64,000 bases of DNA, taken from positions 1,364,001 to 1,428,000 of the forward strand of contig JAZBRS010000077.1 in assembly GCA_037176725.1 (NCBI GenBank). The letters run 5' to 3'. Every line of letters begins with the position of its first letter. Within the stretch, counting starts at the first letter, position 1. The notes under the pieces were generated by a model that had not been told where the DNA came from, ran no database searches, and worked only from the letters and a program-made list of their open reading frames with translations. The position numbers and the translations under genes were made by a program. This stretch comes from Posidonia oceanica. Taxonomy: Eukaryota > Streptophyta > Magnoliopsida > Alismatales > Posidoniaceae. Positions 46,252-57,630 of the stretch are shown in pieces.

Positions 46252-48970
46252 TGTTGACACCCCATCTTGACAGGCCCAGATCATTTGGGACCCTCTGGTG
46301 ACTTCTGGATCTAAACCTAGGTCAAACAACCCCCAACCCTCTTCATCTCACCCTTCAAATCAAGCCTAAACTTGACCTAAGCCTACACCCATTTCCCAAG
46401 CCCAAAACCTACCCAAAAACCATAGGAAAACCCATCACCCCCTACTTAGCAAACCTACCCAAACACTTAAAAACTTTCAGCCCAAAACCATTCCCAAAAA
46501 CCCTAGAAAACTTAGGTGAAACCACCCTTTTTCTACACCTCAAAACCCCTCCAAACCTTGCTCAAAACCAGACCAAATCTCCAGAACCAACACTAGAAAC
46601 CCTAGGCTACACACTCCCCAATTTTCACCCCATTTCAAAACTCTTAAGCCTTCCATTCACCTAAATTATCCTTTTCTCTCTCTTGGATTATTCTTTTCTC
46701 TCTCCTCTCTCTCTCCTGATTATCCTCCCTCTTTTCATCCCCTTCTCTCTCTTTTTCTTGCCTGGCTGTGGGCCCCCTTTGTGCTTCTATCTCTTCTCTA
46801 TCTTATTTCTATTTTTACCTTATTTTTAGCATTTTCCCTGACTTTTAAAAAAATTATTCTCCTCCAACTCATCTCTTTCCCCTTTATTCTTCATTTTTCC
46901 TTTTCTTCTCCCTTCTCTTTTCCTTTTTCTTTCTTTTGCTAAAATCCATAAAAAACCCTTAAAAATCTCTAAAACTCTAAAAGAAAAGGAAAACAAGCCA
47001 GAACCCTAAGAAAAATAATTAAAAATACTAAACAAACAATTAAGAACCTAAACCCAACTAAATCTAGTTAAAATGAAAAATCAAGGATGCAAGCTAAAAA
47101 ATGCAAAACAAACCAAAAGAAAATGCTGTAAAATCAAAGAAAAAACTAAAATATAATCAAAACCGACCAAAAGTGAAAACCCTATCAAAATAATCTAAAA
47201 ACAAACCCTAAGAAGAAGTAAAACAATTAAAAACACTAAGACAAATAATTAATGAAAAAACTTAACTTAACAAACCTAAGAAGAACAATTTAAGAACTTA
47301 ATTAAAAAAAGAAAGAAAAGAGAAACAATTAAAGATTTAAAACTTAACTAAAAAACATCAAGAAAACTTAACAAACAAAAAATCAAAAGTGTAATTTAAA
47401 GGAGACTTAAGAAAAATCCTAAAAAGACTAAAATCAAAAGGCCAAAACTCACTCTAATTAATCTAAAAATAAACTTTAAAAAATCATCACTAAAATCCCA
47501 AATACTTAACAAGAAAAACACAATGGAAAAATAATTTAAAAGGCTTAACAAACACTTAATCAAAATGGAAAACAAATTAAAAACAAAGAAAACCCTTAAA
47601 ACCCTAATCAAACCCAAAACCCCTCTAAAACCAGAATTAATCAACTAAAAACAGTCATTAAAAATTTAATCAAGATCCTAACTTGCAAACACAATCATTC
47701 TAATATTTTTACTTATTTTTATTTTATTTTTACCTAATTTATTTCCCTTCTCGTTCCCTTCCATTCCTCTTTTCTTCCTATTTTTCTTCCCTTCCTCTTT
47801 TCCTGCTGGGCCCAGTCCAGCCCGTCCGCCCCATCTTTCTTTTCTTTCTTTTTTTCTTTTTTTTTCCTTCCACTCGCGGCCCGGCCCACGATCCCCAGCC
47901 TTCGCCTTCCACCCTTCTTCCTTCTTCTTCCTCAGCTTCTTCCTTCTCCTCCCGCGAAGCTGCACAGCACTCCCCCTTCTTTTTCAAATTCAACTTCTTC
48001 CCCCTCCATTAGATCAGCACCAGTTCGCCTCGGCCTCCTCTTCTCTCAGCACCTTTTCCGGGAGGCATTAATTGCCTGTCATCTCGCCGGCTGCTCGTCT
48101 CCCTCAGCTGCAGTGGACAGCGCCGGTGGAATTTGAATTCCAGAGCGCGCGAGCAAGCCGGAGGGCAGCAGATAAAGCCAGCCCTTTAGCCCCTCCTCCA
48201 ATGCCCTTTCACCGTCCGAGAGAGAGAGCCAGAGAAATCCAGAAAATTCCCAAGCAAACTTCTCCTTCTTCTCCCTCTGAATTCAGCAGCCTTCCCCCTT
48301 CTTTTTTCTCAGAAACCAAGCCCGTTCCAGCCATCAATTCTCTTCCATTTCATCCCCCAAATCCACCCAGAGTCCCAGCATCCCTCCTCCACCATTTCCC
48401 AGCCTTTCCACCCCTGAAAACACCCCCAGTCCACCGAACTTCCATCGTAGAAACCAACTGCAACCCGACACCACCTCCCCTAAAATTGCCTTCACCACAG
48501 ACCTCCTTCTCGTCCCAAAACTTTCCCAGTCACTCGCCTGAACTCCACCTCTCCAAGCCACCCAGCCTTCAGCCTTCTCCCCCCTCACCGGCCGAACCTT
48601 CCACCACAAACAGTTACCTCCCTCTCTGACCAGAAAATCGCTTGGCCTGCAAACTCCACCCACAGCCTCCCAAAACCCAATTCAACCACCCAGAATTGAC
48701 CACCAGACCTCCAGCAATCTTCCAGACGGTCCTATCCGGCCTGAGGAGCAGCAGACACTCTCCCCGGTCTCCGGCTGCCTCTGTGAACCCAAGATCAGCC
48801 GAATCTTCCTCCGGTCTTCGCAGCAGCCTTCCAAGCATCCAGGAAGCTCCGGAGGGTCGCTCTGAGGAGATCCAAGCCGTCCCGAGCCATCGACGCCCCC
48901 TCCTCTCACCAGACGAACTCCACCGGCGATCTCTGAAACCACCTGCGTCGGGAGGACTTCTCAGACGCGG

Positions 48971-48982
48971 AGACAGGTAACT
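48971..48982 (+). other. Candidate 5' splice site at end of GC-rich block
   Basis: CAG|GTAACT (GT 48977-48978). Homologous sites keep AG|GTA in every A-type LTR: 15316 (GTAACC), 27161 (GTAACC), 3679 minus (GTAATT) and 40526 minus (GTACTC). Confidence 0.4.
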
Positions 48983-50485
48983 CTTTATCCCCTTAGCCTA
49001 ATCTTCCTCCCCTCTTGCTTTCCCCCCCTTAGAATAGGTTTTTCTTTGCCCCTGCGCCGAGTCAGCTCCGGTCAGAGCCGTCTTCTCCGGCAAGCCTCTC
49101 CGTGCGTCCCTCCGCTCCGATCAGCAGAACAGCGTTCCAGCAGCACCCTCCGGTCCGCACGAGTCTCAGGAACACGCTCCGGTCTTCAGATCGCCGCATC
49201 GTCGCGTCGATCGCCCGGAGCGTGCTTCTGAAGCTTTGCAGACCTCTGGTGGCTTCTCCGGCTCGCTCCAGCCCGTGTCGAGCTCCGCCGAGCGTCGTCC
49301 GACCTCCGGCAGGACCTGGAGATGCTTCCCCGCCGGTCTGTGCTGCCCCAACATCCCTGTGTCGGCGTTCGTGGACGCTGGCAGCTTGCTGCTACAGTGT
49401 CCATGGCCGTCGGCCATTACACTATTTCTTTTATTTTCCAGTTATCTAAGTTTTTTGCTAAATATTGCATTGCTGGTCTGAGTTCTTGTTATTTTGCATT
49501 CCGGTCCTTTATTTGATTTAATCTGCTGATTTCTGAACTGAAACTATATTAAATTGCATGAAATGTCTGTAGTTCTCCTTATTTGCTTTCTGGTCCTTTT
49601 ACTGTGCTTTCCTTCAGTAATAAGTTAGGCTCTGGCCCTCTTGCTTTTGATTTTTGCACTTTAGTCCTGCAGTAGTTTAATTAGATTTAATGCATGAACT
49701 TTGCCATATAAAATTGCATTCCAGGTCCCTTTTGTTTGCTGTATTTTCCTTCTGGCCCTCTGTCCTGTAGAACTTAGCATTTATTTTTCATTTTGCTTGT
49801 TGCATTGCATTTTTCCCCCTTTGTTTTCTGATTTTTGCATATAGGTCCTTTCTAATGCACAGTAGTCATTTAAATGCATATTTAGCTTATTAAATTGCAT
49901 TTTTGACCTTGCATATTTTAAAAATTGCATGTCAGTCCTCTGTTTGCCCCCTTAATGCATATTTTGCTTCAAAAATTGCATTTTTGACCCTACATGTTTG
50001 AAAAATTGCACATAGGTCCTCTACATGCTTATAAAAATCATTTAAATGCATATTTTGCTTATAAAATTGCATTTTAGCCCCACATGTTTGAAAAATTGCA
50101 TGTAAGTCCCCCATTTGCATTCCCAGACTACTTAGGACCCTGTTTTTCTGGAAAAATTGCATTCTGAACCCTAATGATTTTAAAATTGCATCTAAATCTG
50201 CCACATGTTTTCAAAGCTTGCCCTGATGCATACCCATCTTGAAAATTGCATTTTAGACCCTATCCTTTGCAAAATTGCATTCAGACCCTCCTTTTCTCAA
50301 AATCCTTGCATGAAAGCCCAAACTTTTCAAAACTTTTGCATTTAGACCCCCATCTTTTCAAAAATTGCATTTGAACCCCCAATCTTCTGAAAAATCCCTC
50401 CTGAGTCTTTTCTTGTTTTCTGCATGCATTTGCACTCATGTAGTCTTGCATTTGGCATCCTCTACACACACTTCAGCATCTTTAG

Positions 50486-50700
50486 CTCCCATTTACATGG
50501 GAGGACCTGTCTGCACACCCCTAGGACCTCCTGTACACTTAGATCTGTTCTTCTCCCCTGTTCTGGCCTCTCTGCCTTGAAGCTGTGATATCTTCCAATC
50601 TGGCCGTTGGATCTTCTTAAACAAGCTACCCAGACGACTCCGACGAAGCGCTCTTCAGCATGGATCAAGTAGATCTCAGATCAGGCTCCAGATTTCCCAG
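50486..50700 (+). other. Conserved 215-nt exon-like segment, D 5' LTR
   Basis: CATCTTTAG (AG 50484-50485) before and CCCAG|GTACGT after (GT 50701-50702). Contains CTTCAGCATGGATCAAG. Its length is kept while neighbouring repeats vary widely between LTR copies. Confidence 0.5.
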
Positions 50701-51159
50701 GTACGTCTTCCTGAACCGCTGCACAGCATTCATTTGCATACCATTTGCATAGCATGCATCGTTTTCGCTTTTTGTTTCCTCGAGCATGTAGAATAGGACT
50801 TCCTCTTCTTATCTGTCAACTCCGTTCCTCCTTTCGCGTATTCCCAAGTGTTTTGCGTTGTGTTTCCCCTGGATTCACCACTTATTGCGACTCTCTTCCA
50901 CCTTTTCCACGATCCGATCGTACCGCGAGCTTTGGGCAGCATGCGAGACACATCGTGGGGCGGTTTAGTGGAAAATAGTCAGAAAGCGGTGGTAATCCCT
51001 CCACTTGCTTGTTCTCCCCAGTGTAGGTCTTCACACCTGCTCTGTGTGGCCCTTAAACAGTGCCTGTTCTCACACACACGCTGTTTTGCTTCTTCTTTCG
51101 CTTTTCTCATCCTTTCTCTTTGCATTTGCATCTGCATGGTTTTGCCAAGGTTTTTATTC

Positions 51160-51720
51160 CGTCTTTTGGCACCGTTTTGCATGCCCGCTTTGTCTTTGGC
51201 ACCGTTTTGCGTGCCTGCTTCGCTTTTGGCACCGTTTTGCGTGTCCGCTTCGTTTTTGGCACCGTTTTGCGTGCCTGCTTTGCTTTTGGCACTGTTTTGC
51301 GTGCCCGCTTTGTCTTTGGCACCGTTTTGCGTGCCCGCTTCGCTTTTGGCACCATTTTGCGTGTCCACTTTGTCTTTGGCACCGTTTTGCGTGCCCGCTT
51401 TGTTTTTGGCACCGTTTTGCGTGCCCGCTTCGCTTTTGGCACCGTTTCGCGTGCCCGCTTTGTTTTTGGCACTGTTTTGCGTGCTTGCTTCGCTTTTGGC
51501 ACCGTTTTGCGTGCCCACTTTGTTTTTGGCACCATTTTGCATGCCCGCTTTGTTTTTGGCACCGTTTTGCGTGCCCGCTTTGTTTTTGGCACCGTTTTGC
51601 GTGCCCACTTTGCTTTCTCGCTCGGTTTCGCATGCCCGCTTCGCTTTTGGCACCGTTTTGCGTGCCCATTTTGTTTTCTTGCACCGTTTTGTGTGCCGCT
51701 CTCGTTTCTTGCATTGTTTC
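51160..51720 (+). repeat. 30-bp minisatellite, about 15 regular units plus degenerate ones
   Basis: TTTGGCACCGTTTTGCGTGC followed by CCGCTTYGYT, exactly two units per 60-base line from about 51166 to 51620. It keeps spurious frames of over 200 codons open on both strands. Confidence 0.95.
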
Positions 51721-52381
51721 GCGTGTTTTGCGCTGTCTTCTCTTGCATGTCGCTTGCATCTACATGGATTTACCGTTGTTTTGTTTTTTCGCTTGCATTT
51801 GCATATAGGGTAGTGATGCTTACTGCCTGGAGTTCTCACGAGCTAGGTTTCGCCCGGTTCAGAACACAAATAGCATTGCTGAGCACTTAGACTGCACGTT
51901 TACTTCCTTGCATTGTTTCTCACCACTTAGAGCACACCTACGAGCATTCATTCAGGCATTCATTGGCACTTAGGCATTCAAACCTGCATTTCCCTGCATA
52001 TGTGAGCGTAAGCCTAGAAAGACCGATTCTCGGGCGTGTCAGGGGTGCCTAACACCTTCCCCGCACGTAACAGGAGTCCTTGCCCAGTCTTTTGGCCTGT
52101 AATTAGCATATCGCCCTTATCCTAGGCATGAGTCATCTCATTTGCATGTATTTGCATTTGTTTTCCTTTGCAATGCTTTGCTTTGCATTTCTTGCTTGGT
52201 TTTGCATGTCAATTCACGCATATCCCCCGGTTTTCCTTGTCTCCCGATAATAGACATGGTGGCGACTCTGATTTGTCTTATCTTCTTCTTTTCTCCTCGT
52301 TTTTAAGTGTTTTCGAGTTGAGCCCTCCTCCTCGAACCTCGCCGCTAATAGTAAGCTTGATTTTGATTGGGATTACTACAG

Positions 52382-52400
52382 TGGCGACTCCGCTGGGGAT
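52382..52400 (+). other. D primer binding site
   Basis: TGGCGACTCCGCTGGGGAT, one base after the LTR end. Same class as the M1 site; its complement ends in CCA as expected of a tRNA 3' end. tRNA-Arg is the primer reported for Ogre-type elements. Confidence 0.85.
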
Positions 52401-53724
52401 GCTAGACTCCGGCTTTCGCCTTCACTTTCGCTCGCTTGGGATTTGCTTTCTTTGTTTGCCTTTTGTGCCTCCTTTGCCTGTTTTGCTCGCTTTTCTGTGC
52501 AAACTCCTAGCGAGTCGCCTCATGGCTACTCTGCCTAGGTTTTGCACCTCCGTTGCCTCGGTTTGCGCTCTGTTTTGCTTTGCTTTGCCTGCTGTGGCGC
52601 TCTTACTTGATTGCTTGCTTGTTGCTTGATTGTTTCTCTGCTTCTGCTCTTGCCTGCTTTAATGCTTACTTGTCTTTATCTTTCCTTATCTATCAGCTTT
52701 TTATTGCTTTATTTCTCGCACAATGCATGTCTACATACTTGTTTGGCAACAATGCATGCTTTTTGAATGCTGAATGCTTTTCTTACACATTTGCTATGTC
52801 ACTACGCACGCACATGCCTTGCATATATGCCTTTTGACATGATGAATGCTTTTTCTTCACTATCATGCTCACGAACACTCGCACATGCCATGCACTTGCC
52901 TTTTGCTGTGTTGTATGTTGTTTGCCTGCCACGTTTGACTGATTTTCTTCCCTTTCGCGCATGCCATGCCTAGGATAGTAGAGACTTGTTCGCTCTCCCC
53001 ATGGTTAACTAAAAATGGCAAGTAAAAGGAACTTCTAGGAGTAACTAGAGACTTTAAACAATCCTTCACCCCCTTTGGTTAATAAAATGCGCAAGATAAA
53101 AGACTTTAATCATTTGCATAAGCATCATATAGGGCATGCATCTTCTCATCTGAGTCCACCTAATATTCTGCGAAGGACAGTCCCGGCCTCTTGTTCCACC
53201 GCTTTGAGCGTGGCGCGAGTCAGTCGGTCTGTCCCCCCTGTCCGGGGGTCGTGTCGGTGCTAGTAGAGGGTACCACCCACGCTTTGGTGGGGTAGAGGCC
53301 ACCAACGCACCACCCTGTCATTTCTTGAGCTTTGGGCCAGGAGTTAGGCAGGGAACCTACTTTTCTGACCTGAGTCGGTGACCCGTACACCCAGGGATAC
53401 CCGAAGTAGATCACCTGTTAAGATACACTAGCTAGGTAAGGGGGGCATACTAGAAAGCATACATATCATGCCATTTAACTTAACACATTTGCATTCATCT
53501 TTTCAGTTTCTAACCCCAGTTTCCTTTTGTTTGTGTCACCAGTGATCGGTAAGCGAGTTCCCCTTGCTAGAGCTTGAGTACCGACCTTTGTTGGCACCCC
53601 TGTTGCGACCTTATTCGCGACCATTCCCCCTTCTGAGCTATCCGCCTTCGCGACGATAGCTCCTATTAGGAATCACCGCTTGAACACCCGTTGCAGCCCT
53701 GTTCTCACGCGCTCTAGGTCAGCA
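52401..53724 (+). other. D 5' leader with candidate 3' splice sites
   Basis: T-rich non-coding leader. Candidate acceptors are TCTTTTCAG (AG 53505-53506) and TTGTTTGTGTCACCAG (AG 53541-53542), at equivalent places to those of M1. ORFs in 52168-52973 are composition artefacts. Confidence 0.65.
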
Positions 53725-56700
53725 ATGGCCTAGTACGTCAGTGAGCCTCTCTTCACTCCTGTCACGGAGGGTGTTTCCATTCTGGCCCCTCCGGTTGCTC
53801 CTTCTGTCCCTCTTGTCCCCCCTCCGACGCCAAGGTTTCCTCCCCTGGTGCCTCTAGGATCTCAGTATGTCCCGGGACAGTGGCAAGCATCTCTTCCTCC
53901 GGATCCGATCGCCGAGTCTATCTTGACGACCGTCACTCGCGTTTCGGAGACGCCACTGCCCCCTCCATCCTAGGGATACGTCGCCTTTGACATCCCTTCT
54001 ACCGTTGCTGCGACGTTTTCTGTAGAATCTTTTCCTCCCGGACAGTCTGTGTCCGTGCCACTTGCTTCTCAACCTCCGCCGGCACTGCACTTCAGCGTCC
54101 CCACTGGCGAGACGCCTGAGGCGCAGTACCAGCACCTGATGGAGCTTGCCCAGAGACTGTAGGGCATGGCTCTATCAGTTCGTCCTTCCTGTGCTCCTGT
54201 CGTTCCTGAGGTTCCCTTGAGGCCAGTTCCTGCATTTCATGCATCTACCTCTGCACCTCCGCCTCGACCATCGTCTCAACTGCTCACGGTTCCGACGATG
54301 GGGGCCCGTTTGCCGCCTCCTGCTGCACAACACTTAGCACAGCATGCTCCTCTTCCCCCTGGTGGTCAGTCCTTTGGACCGGCTGGAGCCCAGTACCTCA
54401 CTAGCTCGCTGTTTGGCACCCCGCCTGTACAGCAACTGGTGCTCCGTCATCCCACCCCTATCACAGCACAACATGGCATCTACTCTTCTCCCTTGCATCA
54501 AGTCCAGCATCCTGCATACACTCCTGCATACACTCCTGCATACACAGTTCCCCAGCACGGATACGCCGGCCATCCCGTTGCTCCACCAGGCGACGCTATT
54601 GTAGATCTGGAGGAGCACTTAGGTGCGACCCATTCGGCGTATGTGCTCGCTACCCCTGCTGATCCCTCTCCTACAGCAGTAATCCCAGACCCCATCAATA
54701 ACCGGATGGACATCTTGGAGAAGGCACTACGACTAGTGCAGGGTACTGAGCACCAGACCTACCAATTCCGGGACCTCTGCTGCTTTCCAGAGGCGGTACT
54801 CCCTCCGAAGTTCAAGATCCCAGACTTCGAGAAGTATAATGGTAGGGGCTGCCCTGTAGCACACTTGAAGGCGTATTGCGGTGATCTCGCTCAGCTTCAG
54901 GCTGACGAGAGGTTGCTGATCCGCTTATTCCAGAAGAGTTTGACCGGGCCGGCACTCAAGTGGTTCACATCGCTTGATATGTCAGCCATCAAGACTTGGA
55001 ACGACCTCAGTCAGGCGTTCCTGGAACAGTACTCCTTCAACCTCGATCTGGTCCCAAAGAGGGCGGACTTGATCGCAATCAAGCAGAATTCTGGCGAGCC
55101 GTTCGGGGAGTACGTCAGCCGCTGGCGCGCCCTTGCCTCTCAGGTTCGAGATAGACCCTCTGACGAGGAGTCTATCGAGATCGTTATCAAAGGGGCGCAG
55201 CCATCTCTCGGAGCTCTGCTTAGCATCCAACCAGTCACTACTTTTGCGGCACTCATCAGAGCTGGAGCGCGCGTGGAGAGTTCTTTGCGGAGTGGCAACT
55301 TCCCAGCTCTCTCTGCGTTCGCTAAGCAGGCAGTGATCAGCAGCAACAGTGCCAACAGCAGCGCCTCCAACAACAACAACAGCGGCAGCAGCAACAACCG
55401 CCCGAAGAGGAAGGATTTGCCGAAACCCGCTGTTGCATTCGTCGACTCCCCTGCTGTGCCTGTTCGCTTGCCATCCCGGCCTGCCCCAGCTCAGATGGTG
55501 TACGCTCCTGCACCTAGGAATCCACCCACACCACAGATCACAACCACCGCTAGACCGGTCTACCCTGCCGCACCGGTTCAGTAAGGCTCATACCAGAGGC
55601 AAAGAAGGCCACTCACTGAGAAGCGGAAATTCGCCCCACTGGTGGAACCGCTCACGGTCATCTTGCCAAAGGTTGCATCGCTCCTGAAGTTCCCGGAGGT
55701 TCGTCTGCCCCCAAATCCCTTGCCGCATTGGTTTAGGGCGAACCTCTTCTGCAATTTCCATCGAAGTGCCGGGCATTCGACGGACAATTGCTTCTCCTTG
55801 CGGAACGCTATTCAGGATTTAATCAAATCGGGAACGATTGTGATTGACACGCACGAGGCATCCACTCAAGCACACACACATGCATCTGCACATTCAGCTG
55901 TTCCCCCTCATTCTGGCGTCATCCACCAACCCCTACCGGAGCACTCTTATCCGAGAGGGGCGGGAACCTCAGGCATCCACTCTGTCTTCCCTTCTGGACC
56001 TACTACCTCCGTGGTAGACCCTTCTGATCTTATCTCTGATATCTCTGAGCCTTTCCCTGTGAATCTCTATCTTGCGGCAGTTGTCGGCTCCGAGTTGGGA
56101 ATTCACGCGATCCGACCGCGTGCCAGGCCGGAACTCCCCTTCGCACCCCCCGCTGTGCTTCCTCAGGCTTAATCCCCTATACACCTCCTAGCCAGGGCCC
56201 AGCTTAGATTCCCCGTCCACCTCTTAGGGCGACCTCAGCTAGAATCTCCTGTACACCTTCTAGGCAGACTTCAACCTGCCCCAGCCTTCCCACCCCAACA
56301 ACCATACCCTCTAGGTAGACCTCAATACCCAGTAGGCCCCCCTGTAACCTCTCCTGTGCTCGCAGCACGTGCTCCAGCGGTTACTGACTTAACCTTGGAC
56401 ACCCATCGCGTCCCTTACAGCTACGCCACAGAAATGTGTGCGGAAGTAACGCGATCGGGGAGGGTCTACAGGCCCCCAACACCGACAATTAGGCCAAATC
56501 ACCCCAAGCCTGCTATGCCCCCACCCTCCAATCAACCTGTGGCAGATCCAACCCCAAATCAACCCGTAGTAAGCCAAATCCCTGCCCAGCCTGTAGCGGC
56601 CCAGCTTCTTGCCACTACCTCCTTAGAGCTTGCCCGAACAACCCCTCCTGTTGCCAAAAAGAACCAACCCAAGGCAGACATAACCTCCCAACTTAAGAAG

Positions 56701-56850
56701 GTCAAAGCTGACATTTCCATTTGGGACCTAATCCACACCTCTGCCGAACACCACGAGGTTTTTCTTCACGTGTTCCAGGCTGCCCGTGTCTCCCAGTCCA
56801 TTGAGCCTTCAGCCTTGGAAAGCATGGTAGGGTTGATTGCGGAGCCCTAG
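53725..56850 (+). pseudogene. gag: D gag, interrupted by TAG/TAA codons
   Basis: ATG at 53725 corresponds to the M1 start, but the third codon is TAG (53731-53733) where M1 has Gln. Further stops are at 53971, 54160 (Gln in M1), 55582 (Gln in M1), 56170 and 56848 (Gln in M1), with no frameshift. Order: Pro-rich N-terminus with a short repeat (CATACACTCCTG, near 54520), Retrotrans_gag domain at about 54750-55300 (LCCFPEAVLPPKFKIPDF, LTGPALKWFTSLDMS, FLEQYSFNLDLVP), Asn/Ser tract (55335-55400), knuckle Cx2Hx4Hx4C (55750-55791) and three ~45-bp repeats coding for HLLGRPQ-like units (56180-56280). SQLKKVKADISIWDLI, just before the end, is a typical pre-protease segment. Longest open part: 54166-55581. 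Confidence 0.9.
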
Positions 56851-57630
56851 GTCAACACTTTTACAAGTGATGAGCTGCCTCCGGCGGGGATTAATCATGA
56901 CCAACCCCTGTTCGTCACGGTTCAGTTCAAAAGCTTTCGCATTCCCCTAACACTGGTTGATAATGGGTCAGGCCTTAACGTCTGCCCCTTGCGTACTGCA
57001 ACCAAGCTCGGATTCAAAGCCGAGGACATCACGCTAGCCGTAAAGGGAATGACAGCTTTTGACAACACCCACCATGACGCTCTAGGGATTCTGATTATCC
57101 CTCTTGCCATTGGCCTGGTCGTCTTCGATGTAGAATTCTATGTCGTCGACTTGAAGCCAAACTTCAATCTTCTGCTTGGGCGCCCTTGGCTCCACAAGCA
57201 TCAGGTCCATCCTTCGACCCTCCATCGAATGATAAAGTACCGACGCGGCGATGATGTCATTGTCGTCATGGCGGAGAACTTTGAGAAGGAGCGGATCGAA
57301 GCAGTCTCCCCCGTGTCTTCACAAGCTATCCCGTTTGACCCCGAAACTTCTGAAACTCTATATCGCGTTAATCGATGCGAGCCGGTTAACTTCATTCCTG
57401 ATCTTGAACGTGTCAACTCCTTGGCCGTTCACAGCAACCCCTTTCGAATGGTCGAGAATGTATGTCACAGGTGGGGTTACATAAAGGGTACGCCACTCGG
57501 GCGTCATGGCCAGGGGATCGCAGAGCCGATCGTAGCGGTGGAGCGGAGGAAATCTAAAGGCCTCAGTTACGAACCCAAGCTCAACGAAGATCACTGCCTT
57601 CAGCTCAAGGATCATGAACCAGCCATCCCC
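56851..57630 (+). pseudogene. pol: D pol: aspartic protease and G-patch-like segment
   Basis: Continues the gag frame. DNGS active site (Asp codon 56959-56961), LNVCPL after it, and NLLLGRPWLHKHQV (57163-57206) as the second motif. WGYIKGTPLGRHGQGIAEP (about 57472-57528) is G-patch-like, with the expected glycines intact here. Role in family: cleavage of the gag-pol polyprotein. This domain has no internal stop in D, but it cannot be reached without passing the upstream stops. Confidence 0.88.

Larger units (their letters stand above)
46252..52380 (+). mobile_element. D 5' LTR, A-type (6129 bp)
   Basis: TGTTGACACC to GGGATTACTACA, followed by one base and the PBS. Blocks: CCTAAA-rich (46300-46660), pyrimidine-rich, A-rich (46940-47690), GC-rich with GAGAGAGAG (47900-49400) containing CAG|GTAACT at 48977, T-rich degenerate repeats with AAATTGCATTTT words (49440-50400), exon-like segment (50486-50700), 30-bp minisatellite (51160-51720) and terminal block with GGGTGCCTAACACCTTCCC at 52043-52061. 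It is the only A-type LTR here still attached to an internal region. I see no convincing TATA box. Confidence 0.93.

Noticed and set aside
47900..49400. Captured host gene fragment in the GC-rich block of A-type LTR
   Set aside because: It looks like a plant 5' UTR/exon in composition, but no protein domain is recognisable in any frame, and all five LTRs have it. A database search would be needed to claim capture.
50848..51839. Long ORFs on both strands (up to 321 codons) with CFWHRFACP-like repeats
   Set aside because: They are open only because the 30-bp minisatellite period is a multiple of three; several frames on both strands are open, and the homologous ORFs in other LTRs are not conserved as proteins.
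52401..53724. tRNA or rRNA gene in the leader
   Set aside because: No cloverleaf or box A/B arrangement was seen beyond the PBS match to a tRNA 3' end.
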